Virus record (IMG/VR): IMGVR_UViG_3300030329_000049
Location: 1 to 29,929 of that record
Strand: one strand, 5' to 3'
DNA: 29,929 bases
DNA from: a virus
Part shown: positions 1-6,730 of the stretch, piece after piece
Numbering within the stretch: position 1 is the first letter of the stretch
How the letters are laid out: each line of letters starts with the position of its first letter
Made by a program: the position numbers and the translations under genes
The notes under the pieces: generated by a model
Told to the model about the DNA's origin: nothing
Database searches by the model: none
The model's input: the letters and a program-made list of their open reading frames with translations, nothing else

Positions 1-66
1 AATAAAATTTTAGAAGTAAAGTTAGAGAAACAATTAAAGGAATTTAGAAATAAGGGAGATCTTTAA
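1..66 (+). CDS. 3' end of an unidentified gene (partial)
   Basis: The first reading frame is open from base 1 and ends at TAA 64-66, leaving 21 residues of a lysine- and glutamate-rich, probably helical C-terminus (ending EFRNKGDL). The stop lies directly against the TTG start of the next gene at 67, the tight packing seen throughout the window. Too little remains to identify the product. It belongs to the early module, so a replication or nuclease gene is plausible, but nothing in the sequence shows that. Confidence 0.55.
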   Translation, partial: NKILEVKLEKQLKEFRNKGDL

Positions 67-453
67 TTGGCTAGAGATATTTATTATAAGGATGTAAAGT
101 TTACAGCTTATTCTTTATGGCATAGAGCATTACCTCAAAAGCTCGGAATGATAGATATTGATGCAACGGGTATTTGTTTAAAATGTAAAACTCCTTTGTA
201 TCTAGCTGAAACTGCTTTTGATGTGGGTCAACCTTGGAAGGCAACTACAACTACAAAGAAATTAGCCGAATTAGCTGGTCTGCCAAGTTTCCTGGTTTTT
301 TATAAGGTGGATGGGGAGAGTATTACATCCTTTAGAATTAAGCAACTAACACCATGGAGATCTGATGAGATGTATATGTTGCCAGATGGTTGGTTGCAAG
401 TGATGCAATTACTCCAGGAACGGCACGATTTAATTTGTGAGGGGAAGAGATGA
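67..453 (+). CDS. Hypothetical early-region protein, TTG start
   Basis: This 128-residue protein is of unknown function. It starts at TTG, preceded by AAGGGAG at 53-59, and no upstream ATG exists because the previous gene stops at 66. Visible features are one CxxC pair (ICLKCK, residues about 36-41) and an alternating hydrophobic strand FLVFYKV (about residues 95-101) after a lysine-rich helix. A strand-helix-strand order of this kind with E/K residues can occur in PD-(D/E)XK nucleases, but a full motif is not clear and I do not assign it. The end overlaps the next gene by four bases (ATGA at 450-453), so translation is probably coupled to the DNA-binding protein downstream. Confidence 0.75.
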   Translation: MARDIYYKDVKFTAYSLWHRALPQKLGMIDIDATGICLKCKTPLYLAETAFDVGQPWKATTTTKKLAELAGLPSFLVFYKVDGESITSFRIKQLTPWRSDEMYMLPDGWLQVMQLLQERHDLICEGKR

Positions 454-1061
454 GTTTATTCTTTGTAGGCGATAGAAATATCATATTTAATAAAAAGCTA
501 TCAGCTATTGATAAGATAGTTTATTTTGCGCTGGTTTGTTATATGGGTAAAAAGGATGGGAAAGCCTATCCTCGATATGCGACATTGAAGAAGGAAACGG
601 GGTTATCTCGTAGTAGTATTCATCGAGCCATTCACAACCTTGCCAAGCACAAATTGATAACAATAAAACGCTTAACTTCGACTAATTTGTATTTATTAAC
701 ACAACAGTTGGAGTTAGAGAAATTAAGGCTAAATAGAGTGAAGTCTCTCACAGAGACCAGTGAGGTGTCTAAAAGAGACTTATTAATAAAACCATTAGTA
801 TATAACCAGTATAGATCTAATAATAGGAATACCTATGATAGAGCATTCTCGAACAGGGGGGTTGCTAAACAATCTATAGAATATGAAGGGGAAACATATA
901 TAGAATGTGGTCGTGAGGGTCATTATGTCGAATATAGAAGTAAAAAAGGGAATTTAATCCGCAAACATACATTTAAGAAGGATGAACCTATTAAAATAGT
1001 TTCATCACCTAACGGGGATAAACCTATAAAAAAGTTTAATGCCATCGAAGAGGTGGCATGA
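450..1061 (+). CDS. Winged helix-turn-helix DNA-binding protein
   Basis: This 203-residue protein has an N-terminal DNA-binding domain of the HTH_36 / replication-protein-O type. Residues about 17-75 run as a helix (LSAIDKIVYFALVCY), then AYPRYATLKKETGLSRSSIHRAIHNL as helix-turn-helix, then a wing (KHKLITIKRL). The same domain is found in phage replication initiators and in regulators. The middle is low-complexity and basic, and the C-terminal 50 residues hold a small beta-rich segment (YIECGREGHYVEYRSKKGN). It overlaps the genes on both sides by four bases, so it sits in an operon running toward the small terminase. The position before packaging genes fits either a late-gene regulator or a leftover of a replication module; the sequence does not decide between them. 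Confidence 0.8.
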   Translation: MSLFFVGDRNIIFNKKLSAIDKIVYFALVCYMGKKDGKAYPRYATLKKETGLSRSSIHRAIHNLAKHKLITIKRLTSTNLYLLTQQLELEKLRLNRVKSLTETSEVSKRDLLIKPLVYNQYRSNNRNTYDRAFSNRGVAKQSIEYEGETYIECGREGHYVEYRSKKGNLIRKHTFKKDEPIKIVSSPNGDKPIKKFNAIEEVA

Positions 1062-1465
1062 AATTAAGAGCTGCTAAAATAATTGATATTTTAGATACTG
1101 CTGGCACGGCAGAACGGTTTATGCCAGGTTTACCAAGACCCACAAATCCCTCAATGTATAAAATATTACGAGATATTACTTATGAGCCAAAGGATTATGG
1201 CTACTGGAATACGACTAAAAAGCTAAAATTACGAGCTAATAGTAAACAAATTGATTGCTGGCTATTAGCCATTGATTTACTGCCTAAAGTTGAATTAAAG
1301 GATAGAAAGCTAGTTTGGTCCAGAGCAAGAAAGTATTCCTGGGTAGATTTGGCTAAAATGTATTCTTGTCATCGAGTTACGATTAAGAGGAGATATATAA
1401 AAGCAATAATTAATTTAGAATTTAGTTTGGATAAATCTATACTAGACAGAATCGATAAAATTTAA
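1058..1465 (+). CDS. DUF6362-like helix-turn-helix protein
   Basis: This 135-residue protein matches from memory the DUF6362 pattern of alphaproteobacterial phages and prophages. It opens with a helix (AAKIIDILDTAGTAERFMPG), followed by a proline-rich turn, an IDCWLLAIDLLPKV helix and an RKLVWSRARK segment. It ends in a sigma-like helix-turn-helix (YSWVDLAKMYSCHRVTIKRRY, residues about 94-115). The last part resembles sigma region 4, so sequence-specific DNA binding is likely; the target is unknown. The start overlaps the previous stop (ATGA at 1058-1061). In related phages such proteins lie close to the terminase genes, which fits here. Confidence 0.8.
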   Translation: MKLRAAKIIDILDTAGTAERFMPGLPRPTNPSMYKILRDITYEPKDYGYWNTTKKLKLRANSKQIDCWLLAIDLLPKVELKDRKLVWSRARKYSWVDLAKMYSCHRVTIKRRYIKAIINLEFSLDKSILDRIDKI

Positions 1466-1483
1466 TAATAGGAACTATATACT

Positions 1484-1744
1484 GTGGTTGGTAGACCGTT
1501 ACAGAAAATCCCTTGCGAAAGTTATACTAGATCAAGCAATTATACTGTTCAATGTAAGTGTAAAGGCAAGCTAATGAAGTCTGGTAAGTTCCGTTGCAAG
1601 TTCCATGGAGGAGCTTCTACCGGAGCAACATCGCTTGAAGGAAAGATAAAAGCATATAAGAATTTAAGACAGTTTAAAAATTATACAGACGAACAATTAT
1701 TACAATGGATCAAAAACAAATTAGAGAAATCATCAAGCAGCTAG
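1484..1744 (+). CDS. Small HGGxSTG-motif protein, GTG start
   Basis: This 86-residue protein starts at GTG 1484, preceded by AGGAA at 1470-1474. It has four cysteines and a histidine (C at about residues 11, 24, 26, 38 and H40) in an arrangement that could bind one metal ion. The motif KFHGGASTGATSLEGKIKA (about residues 39-57) matches the HGGxSTG family of small phage proteins found near small terminase genes. The function of that family is not established. Its last 40 bases overlap the small terminase gene in another reading frame, so the two are co-translated or compete for ribosomes. I know of no catalytic activity for it. Confidence 0.75.
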   Translation: MVGRPLQKIPCESYTRSSNYTVQCKCKGKLMKSGKFRCKFHGGASTGATSLEGKIKAYKNLRQFKNYTDEQLLQWIKNKLEKSSSS

Positions 1745-2145
1745 AACTTGGCAAACCATTATCAACCATTTGTAAATCAAAAAATATGCCAGATGTATCA
1801 ACAGTTTATAAATGGTGTAGAACTGATGATGAAGTACAAAAGAAAGTTATGGATGCAAGACAAATGGGTGTCTGGACTTTATTAGATAAAATTGCAGAGG
1901 ATATGGATGTACCTAAAACACCGCAAGAAGTTCATTGGATGCGTGAGAGGTATAATCATATTAGATGGTTAGCGAGTAGATTATTGTCGACAACATTTGG
2001 CGACAAACAAAAGATTGAACAAAAGACAGATACAACATTAACTATTAGTTGGGGTAGACCAGATGATAAGAAGGATTTGTTACCAGCTCAGAAGATTGTT
2101 GAGAGCATATCAAGCGAGACTGTTAAAGAGTTACCGACAACTTAA
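1705..2145 (+). CDS. Terminase small subunit (Sf6 gp1-like)
   Basis: This 146-residue protein follows the layout of the Sf6-type small terminase, the DNA-recognition ring that selects the packaging site and regulates the large terminase. An N-terminal helix-turn-helix (GKPLSTICKSKNMPDVSTVYKWC, residues about 17-40) corresponds to the Sf6 segment with CKRPGMPDKSTVFRW. A helical oligomerisation core follows (DEVQKKVMDARQMG... DKIAEDM), then RHIRWLASRLLSTTFGDK-like residues (about 88-108) matching the RKW...YGDK ending of the family core. The last 40 residues are polar and probably flexible. The ATG lies inside the end of the previous gene, with no strong ribosome-binding site, so translational coupling is likely. 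Its large partner is at 2729, separated by a gap and two tiny genes. Confidence 0.85.
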   Translation: MDQKQIREIIKQLELGKPLSTICKSKNMPDVSTVYKWCRTDDEVQKKVMDARQMGVWTLLDKIAEDMDVPKTPQEVHWMRERYNHIRWLASRLLSTTFGDKQKIEQKTDTTLTISWGRPDDKKDLLPAQKIVESISSETVKELPTT

Positions 2146-2177
2146 CAACTGAATGGCTGGTTAAACTCCGTTCTTTC

Positions 2178-2324
2178 ATGCCAGCGCCAGAGCTGGAGGC
2201 TCGCACATTATGGAGTTCGATTGTGGTTCTACTCCCGACTTACTCCCGTTTGGTTAAATTAATATTGAAAAATGTAGTAAGAGCGACAGGTTATCAACCT
2301 AAAGCCTACTTAATCTGCATATAA
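2178..2324 (+). CDS. Possible 48-residue cryptic ORF
   Basis: The frame beginning ATG CCA GCG CCA GAG encodes MPAPELEARTLWSS followed by a hydrophobic stretch (IVVLLPTYSRLVKLIL) and a polar end, stopping at TAA 2322-2324. The frame stays open upstream to base 2127, giving about 66 sense codons. That is longer than expected by chance in AT-rich DNA, though the local G+C is raised. There is no convincing ribosome-binding site before 2178. It could be a small membrane-associated protein, a relic of a longer gene, or non-coding. I do not recognise it. Confidence 0.25.
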   Translation: MPAPELEARTLWSSIVVLLPTYSRLVKLILKNVVRATGYQPKAYLICI

Positions 2325-2406
2325 AAAGCTAGATTTTGAAAGAACAAACCAGGGGTATAGACCAAAAACAAGCCGCAACTTTTAAGAATATATAAATCGG
2401 GACTTT

Positions 2407-2432
2407 GACACACAGACACAGACAGACACACT
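2407..2432 (+). repeat. GACA/CA short tandem tract
   Basis: The tract is built from the units GACA and CACA (GACACACAGACACAGACAG followed by ACACAC). It is purine-pyrimidine alternating and strand-biased, with no T in it. It directly precedes the ATG at 2433 and replaces the purine-rich ribosome-binding site that most genes here have. It may be a protein-binding or packaging-recognition tract, or simple slippage; the sequence alone cannot tell. Confidence 0.5.
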
Positions 2433-2439
2433 ATGGATA
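2419..2439 (+). promoter_or_regulatory. Promoter-like CACTATGGATA element
   Basis: The 11-mer CACTATGGATA at 2429-2439 occurs again, identically, in the non-coding leader of the tail fibre gene (20822-20832). CACTAT is also the specificity core of T7-class phage promoters (CACTATAGG). Here the element overlaps the ATG at 2433, so a transcript starting at the T7-equivalent +1 (2436) would lose that start codon. That conflict weakens the promoter reading at this site, and there is no TAAT at the expected upstream spacing. Confidence 0.3.
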
Positions 2440-2621
2440 TAAAAAACAAATTAATAACAGCAATGGTATTTACTGCCGAAGATACGGGGGGTTTAATTAT
2501 TCACTTAAACGGTTTTGAAGATCAAACCCATGCTAACAAATTTTTAAAAAGATTAATGAAGAACAGCGGCATTGAATACAAGTCGGTTAAAGAGTTATTT
2601 GATTTACCAACAATTCACTAG
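2433..2621 (+). CDS. Small hypothetical protein upstream of the large terminase
   Basis: This 62-residue soluble protein is of unknown function. It looks like a compact alpha/beta fold: strand KLITAMVFTAED, strand GGLIIHLNGFED, helix THANKFLKRLMKNSG, then IEYKSVKELFDLPTIH. Small proteins of this shape are common beside terminase genes in marine podoviruses, but I know no role for them. The ATG at 2433 has no ribosome-binding site and is fused to a GACA tract and a promoter-like element. An in-frame ATG at 2463 is an alternative start. A strong GGGAGGG follows its stop and serves the next gene. Confidence 0.7.
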   Translation: MDIKNKLITAMVFTAEDTGGLIIHLNGFEDQTHANKFLKRLMKNSGIEYKSVKELFDLPTIH

Positions 2622-2630
2622 GGAGGGATT

Positions 2631-2729
2631 ATGGATTTATTTATTCACGAAGTGAAACACTACTGGAACGACCATAAAAAAGTTGTACTTGGTGTTGCAG
2701 CTTTGATTATTATATTAGCGATTTTATAA
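2631..2729 (+). CDS. 32-residue single-span membrane microprotein
   Basis: The ATG at 2631 is preceded by GGGAGGG at 2621-2627. The 32 codons end at TAA 2727-2729, sharing one base with the ATG of the large terminase (TAATG). The product has a polar, basic N-terminal half (MDLFIHEVKHYWNDHKK) and then a continuous hydrophobic segment VVLGVAALIIILAIL to the end, so it should insert once in the inner membrane with its C-terminus buried. The good ribosome-binding site and exact coupling to the terminase argue that it is translated. Its job is unknown; a role in lysis timing or as a translation-coupling leader for the terminase are both possible. Confidence 0.75.
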   Translation: MDLFIHEVKHYWNDHKKVVLGVAALIIILAIL

Positions 2730-4006
2730 TGCACATACAAATACCTTATGTTCCAAGACCCCTACAGGCAAAACTGCATAATGATTTAGATAATCATAGA
2801 TTTGCGGTGTTAAACTGCCACAGGAGGTTTGGCAAGACTATACTGATTATTTTACATTTGATTAAGAAAGCTCTTACAAATGATAAAAAGAACCCAAGGT
2901 ATTATCTTATTGGACCAACATTCGTATCTATTAAAAGGGTATGCTGGGATTATTTAAAACAGTACGCAAGCTGTATACCAGGAACTACTTTTAACGAAAC
3001 TGAATTAAGGTGCGATTTACCTAATGGTGCTAGGATAACTTTACTGTCAAGTGAAGATCCAGATAAGATTAGAGGAATTTATGCTGACGGGGTTTGTATT
3101 GACGAATGCAGCCAAATGAACCCGATATTGTGGAATGAAATTATTAGACCCGCTCTATCAGATAGAAAAGGTTTTTGTTACTTCATTTCAACACCAGCTG
3201 GAATGAGTAATATATTTTATGATTTATACCAGCACGCACAATCTGATCCAACCTGGTTAGCCTACACGGCAAAAGCCAGCGAGACAGGAATTATCGACCA
3301 AGAGGAATTAGATGCTGCTAAAGCTCAAATGGGAGATGCAAAGTATAAGCAAGAATTTGAGTGCGATTGGATTGCAAATATCGAAGGAGCAGTATATGGA
3401 GAAATTATAAAATCTTTAGAAGAAAAAAAACAAATAACTAGAATTGCATACGACCCAGCTTTAGAAGTTCATACAGCCTGGGATCTTGGAGTTGACGATA
3501 GTACAGCAATAGTTTTCTATCAATTACTGGGGAACCAGATTTTAATAATTGATTATTATGAAAACAACCGAGAAGGGTTGCCGCATTATGTTCAAGTCGT
3601 AAAAGATAAAGATTATGTCTATGGGGAACACTTTGCGCCACATGACATAGAAGTAACAGAATTTTCAACTGGTAAGACCAGAAGAGAGGTAGCTTACCAA
3701 TTAGGAATAAGGTTTAAGATTTTACCTAAAATAAATTTAGAAGATGGTATCCACAGCTTAAAGATGGTTTTACCTAAGTGTTGGTTTGACGGAGAAAACA
3801 CAAAACCATTAGTAGATGCTTTAAGACACCATCATCGAAAATATAACGAGAAGATGAAAATGTTTAGTAATAAACCAGTAAAGGATTGGAGTAGTCATGC
3901 AGCAGATGCCGCAAGATATATGGCTCTGTCGATTACTGATTTACCTAGACAAAAAGCAACAGCACAAAGTTTAGCAGTAAACGAATATAGAATACACGGA
4001 GAATAA
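2729..4006 (+). CDS. Terminase large subunit (ATPase-nuclease)
   Basis: This is the DNA-packaging motor, which cuts the concatemer and pumps DNA into the prohead through the portal. The 425-residue length is normal for the family. The ATPase half shows the adenine/entry motif VPRPLQ (residues 8-13), Walker A CHRRFGKT (30-37), Walker B VCIDE with Asp125-Glu126, and the coupling motif STPAG (154-158). The RNase H-like nuclease half shows TAWDLGVDD with Asp252 as first metal ligand, and SSHAADAARYMA with Asp393 as the late acidic ligand. Start ATG 2729 overlaps the stop of the membrane microprotein upstream. An ORF on the opposite strand at about 3438-3668 is a shadow. The portal follows after two small genes. 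Confidence 0.95.
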   Translation: MHIQIPYVPRPLQAKLHNDLDNHRFAVLNCHRRFGKTILIILHLIKKALTNDKKNPRYYLIGPTFVSIKRVCWDYLKQYASCIPGTTFNETELRCDLPNGARITLLSSEDPDKIRGIYADGVCIDECSQMNPILWNEIIRPALSDRKGFCYFISTPAGMSNIFYDLYQHAQSDPTWLAYTAKASETGIIDQEELDAAKAQMGDAKYKQEFECDWIANIEGAVYGEIIKSLEEKKQITRIAYDPALEVHTAWDLGVDDSTAIVFYQLLGNQILIIDYYENNREGLPHYVQVVKDKDYVYGEHFAPHDIEVTEFSTGKTRREVAYQLGIRFKILPKINLEDGIHSLKMVLPKCWFDGENTKPLVDALRHHHRKYNEKMKMFSNKPVKDWSSHAADAARYMALSITDLPRQKATAQSLAVNEYRIHGE

Positions 4007-4008
4007 TT

Positions 4009-4233
4009 ATGGGAGCAATATTTAGAACACCAAAAATGCCAGCTATACCAGAGCCGAAACCTTTACCAGAGCCACCAAGCTACGATGATGAGGCAAGAAG
4101 AAAAGAGATTGAAGAAAAAAGAGCCAAAGTAAGAAGAAATAGAAAAGGCAGAAAACAAACAATATTAACTGGAGCTGACGGTTTAGAAGATGACGATAGC
4201 TTATTAGTTAAAAAGAAAAAGTTAGGAGGATAA
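4009..4233 (+). CDS. Small basic protein with C-terminal GR-x-xILT motif
   Basis: This 74-residue protein has a proline-rich N-terminus (PKMPAIPEPKPLPEPPSYDD) and a long charged helix (EARRKEIEEKRAKVRRNR). Its C-terminal motif is RKGRKQTILTGADGLEDD followed by a basic LVKKKKLGG end. The same C-terminal pattern (basic GR, then xxILT, then GLxD, then a basic LG end) closes the next protein too. Proteins with this tail sit between the large terminase and portal in many podoviruses. I know of no proven function; a head-assembly or portal-adaptor role is an inference from position. GGAG before the ATG acts as ribosome-binding site. Confidence 0.75.
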   Translation: MGAIFRTPKMPAIPEPKPLPEPPSYDDEARRKEIEEKRAKVRRNRKGRKQTILTGADGLEDDDSLLVKKKKLGG

Positions 4234-4917
4234 ATGGGAGGAGCAAGTAGTAGTGGCGGAAATGATAATGATGTATCTGGAGCAGAAGCAGTAGTTACTG
4301 GTGGAACAACTTATTCATCAAGAAAAATAAATACTAAAAAAAAACCAGCAGACTATAATCCAGAAAAAGACGATACAGAAGCTAAACTATCTTTATTTCA
4401 TAATCAAGGTGCAACTGATATAAAAAATAAAGCAAGCAAAGTTCCATCTCCAGCATTAGCAATTTTATCTGGACCATTACAAGCGGGTTCTAAAATGACT
4501 AGAGAATTTTTTACTAATAAAGTTTTAACTTCAGAAAGAGGAATGAAAAATCTTGGTTATACTAAAGATGAATTTTCAAGATTAAGCAGAACAAAACAAG
4601 AAGAAGTTTATAAAAGTTATTTAACTGGTAGACAAAGTGGCACAACAGATGCTTATGGAAATGTTAAACCTGGTGGTGGAAATGATAACCAGCCTATTTT
4701 ATCAAAACCAAAAACTACTTATGTTGAAGGAGTGGGTGCATCTGCGGTTACAGCATCTCCAACAAAAGCAGAAATGGATCAAGCAACAGCTACCACAATG
4801 TCTGCTGATGAAACTTTACTTGCAACAAATAAAAAAGGTAGATCGGAAAATATTTTAACTTCTGCAAAAGGGTTAGGAGATACAAATTTAACAATTAAAA
4901 GAAAAACATTAGGATAA
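4234..4917 (+). CDS. Low-complexity protein sharing the GR-x-xILT tail
   Basis: This 227-residue, glycine/serine/lysine-rich, mostly disordered-looking protein starts right after the TAA of its neighbour, with TTAGGAGG as ribosome-binding site. A short helical segment lies at about residues 75-140 (PALAILSGPLQAGSKMTREFF, then LGYTKDEFSRLSRTKQEEVYKSYLTGRQ). Its end, KKGRSENILTSAKGLGD then LTIKRKTLG, repeats the C-terminal motif of the preceding gene. The two may bind the same partner through that tail. Function unknown; placement just before the portal suggests a head-assembly protein. Codon use is as AT-rich as its neighbours. Confidence 0.75.
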   Translation: MGGASSSGGNDNDVSGAEAVVTGGTTYSSRKINTKKKPADYNPEKDDTEAKLSLFHNQGATDIKNKASKVPSPALAILSGPLQAGSKMTREFFTNKVLTSERGMKNLGYTKDEFSRLSRTKQEEVYKSYLTGRQSGTTDAYGNVKPGGGNDNQPILSKPKTTYVEGVGASAVTASPTKAEMDQATATTMSADETLLATNKKGRSENILTSAKGLGDTNLTIKRKTLG

Positions 4918-4920
4918 AAA

Positions 4921-6516
4921 ATGGCAGTAGAAAAAAAAGCACAAAAAATTATTGACAAATATAATACTTTAAAAAATCAAAGAGTTACTTGGGAAGAACA
5001 TTGGCAAGAGATTGCAGATTATTTTTTACCAAGAAAATCTAATATAACTATTAAAAGAACTAAAGGCGATAAACGACACGACCAGATATATGATGGTACG
5101 GCTACTCACGCATTAGAATTATTATCCGCTAGCTTAAATGGTATGCTAACCAATACGATTTCTCCGTGGTTCGTTTTAAAATTTAGAAATGAGGCAACTA
5201 ACCAAGATGATACAGCAGTAGAATGGTTAGAGAGCTGCGCTAAAATTATGCAGCAAGTATTTGCTCGTTCAAATTTTCAACAAGAAGTTTTTGAACTTTA
5301 CCATGAACTATTAGCTTTTGGAACATCGGCTATGTTTATTACTGACGATGTTAAAGATGATTTACGTTTTAAAACTTTACATATTTCAGAAATATTTATT
5401 ACTGAAAATGAAAAAGGTTTTGTTGACAGCTTATTAAGAAGATTTCATCTTAAAAATAAAAATATTCCTTTAATGTATCCAGATGTGGTGTTACCAAAAT
5501 CTTTACAGGATGCAGTTAAAAATAAACCTTTTGAAGATAGTGTTATACTTCATTCAGTACATAAATCTGATACTCCAATGGGTTATCAGAATAAAGATAA
5601 TATGGATTATATATCATGCCATATTCATCAAGAGACAGGAGCCATTTTAAGAGAAAGTGGATTTAGAGAATTTCCTTATGTAGTACCAAGATATTTAAAA
5701 TCTTCATCTAATGAAATCTATGGCAGATCGCCAGCGATGAATGCTTTACCAGATACTAAGATGTTAAACACAATGTCTAAAACATCTATTAAAGCTGCAC
5801 AAAAACAAATTGACCCACCTTTAATGGTTCCCGATGATGGTTTTATTTTACCAATTAGAACTGTACCAGGTGGATTAAATTTCTATAGATCTGGAACCAG
5901 AGATAGAATTGAACCATTGCAAATTGGATCGAATGCGCCTGTGGGTATTCAAATGGAAGAGCAAAGAAGAAAAGCAATTAGAGAAAATTTCTTTGTCGAC
6001 CAACTAATGATGATACAGGGTCAAAACATGACAGCAACAGAAGTCATGCAAAGAACTGAAGAGAAGATGAGATTGTTGGGTCCAGTATTAGGAAGATTAC
6101 AAAGTGAATTACTACAACCATTAATTACAAGAGCTTTTAATTTATTATTAAAAAATAATAAACTTCCACCAATACCAGAAGAGATTGGCGACCAAGATGT
6201 TGAGATAGAATATGTATCTCCATTAGCCAAAGCTCAAAAGACACAAGAGCTATCATCTGTTATGAGAGGAATAGAAATATTTGGCTCAATGCAAAATATT
6301 GCACCGGTATTTGATTATATAGATATAGATGGTTTAGTCGATCACATTAAAAATGTTTTAGGTTTACCAGCTAAAATTATGAGATCAAAAGCAGAGGTTC
6401 AACAAATCCAACAACAAAAACAACAAGCCGAAATGCAGATGCAACAATTACAACAAGCGCAAGCAGTTGCAGAGAGTGCTGGTAAAATAGCACCAGCTTT
6501 AAAGGCGGTTGAGTAA
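4921..6516 (+). CDS. Portal protein (head-tail connector)
   Basis: This 531-residue protein is the portal of T7-like podoviruses (head-tail connector family). Twelve copies form the ring at one vertex through which DNA enters and leaves. Characteristic stretches are the N-terminal WEEHWQEIADYFLPRK (about residues 24-39), DGTATHALELLSASLNGMLTN with W-F (about 57-82), GRSPAMNALPDTKMLN (about 273-288) and MTATEVMQRTEEK (about 368-380), which precedes the long wing/stem helix. The C-terminal 50 residues are a glutamine-rich coiled coil (QQIQQQKQQAEMQMQQLQQ), which in this family can extend into the barrel. It ends in TAATG, shared with the next gene. Confidence 0.95.
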   Translation: MAVEKKAQKIIDKYNTLKNQRVTWEEHWQEIADYFLPRKSNITIKRTKGDKRHDQIYDGTATHALELLSASLNGMLTNTISPWFVLKFRNEATNQDDTAVEWLESCAKIMQQVFARSNFQQEVFELYHELLAFGTSAMFITDDVKDDLRFKTLHISEIFITENEKGFVDSLLRRFHLKNKNIPLMYPDVVLPKSLQDAVKNKPFEDSVILHSVHKSDTPMGYQNKDNMDYISCHIHQETGAILRESGFREFPYVVPRYLKSSSNEIYGRSPAMNALPDTKMLNTMSKTSIKAAQKQIDPPLMVPDDGFILPIRTVPGGLNFYRSGTRDRIEPLQIGSNAPVGIQMEEQRRKAIRENFFVDQLMMIQGQNMTATEVMQRTEEKMRLLGPVLGRLQSELLQPLITRAFNLLLKNNKLPPIPEEIGDQDVEIEYVSPLAKAQKTQELSSVMRGIEIFGSMQNIAPVFDYIDIDGLVDHIKNVLGLPAKIMRSKAEVQQIQQQKQQAEMQMQQLQQAQAVAESAGKIAPALKAVE

Positions 6517-6728
6517 TGGATCAAAAAGAACTTAAACAATTAGGAATAGATTATAAAACAGTTTTTAAATCGGAAGCGGGAGAACGAGTGCTTTCTGATT
6601 TGGAAAAAAGATGCAGCTTTCACGCAACTACTCACGTTAAAGGAGACAGCCACGAAAGCGCATTTTTAGAAGGTTCAAGAGCAGTAGTCTTGTTCATTAA
6701 AAATATGCTTAACAAAAAAGGAGAATAA
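6516..6728 (+). CDS. Bbp19-like small phage protein
   Basis: This 70-residue protein fits the Bbp19-like phage family from memory: YKTVFKSEAGERVLSDLEKRC near the N-terminus, then HATTHVKGDSHESAFLEGSRAVVLFI. The spacing of Phe/Tyr, GxRVLxDL, Phe-His, and G(D)xxxxAFxEGxRxVVLxI is the family's signature. These proteins are encoded between the portal and the scaffold in many podoviruses and are thought to belong to head assembly, but a mechanism is not established. The start codon overlaps the portal stop by one base, so translation is coupled. Confidence 0.8.
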   Translation: MDQKELKQLGIDYKTVFKSEAGERVLSDLEKRCSFHATTHVKGDSHESAFLEGSRAVVLFIKNMLNKKGE

Positions 6729-6730
6729 AA

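Larger units (their letters stand above)
2146..2432 (+). other. 287-base gap between small terminase and the next gene
   Basis: This is one of the two largest stretches of the window without an assigned gene. Its first half (about 2150-2260) is visibly richer in G+C than the surroundings and contains a hairpin CCAGC/GCTGG (2181-2185 with 2192-2196). A second hairpin AGGTT/AACCT has a three-base loop (2288-2292 with 2296-2300). The last part ends in a GACA-rich tract and a promoter-like element. A cryptic ORF may occupy 2178-2324. A position beside the small terminase gene is also where packaging initiation sites often lie, but nothing here proves that. Confidence 0.5.

Noticed and set aside
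2124-2150. Programmed -1 frameshift joining the small terminase to the open frame downstream
   Set aside because: There is no X-XXY-YYZ slippery heptamer in the allowed window 2127-2145; kept only as a possibility in the finding on that gap.
2195-2260. tRNA-like T-loop (GTTCGATT) in the gap after the small terminase
   Set aside because: Flanking bases TGGAG and GTGGT do not pair as a T-stem, and no acceptor or anticodon stem can be drawn.
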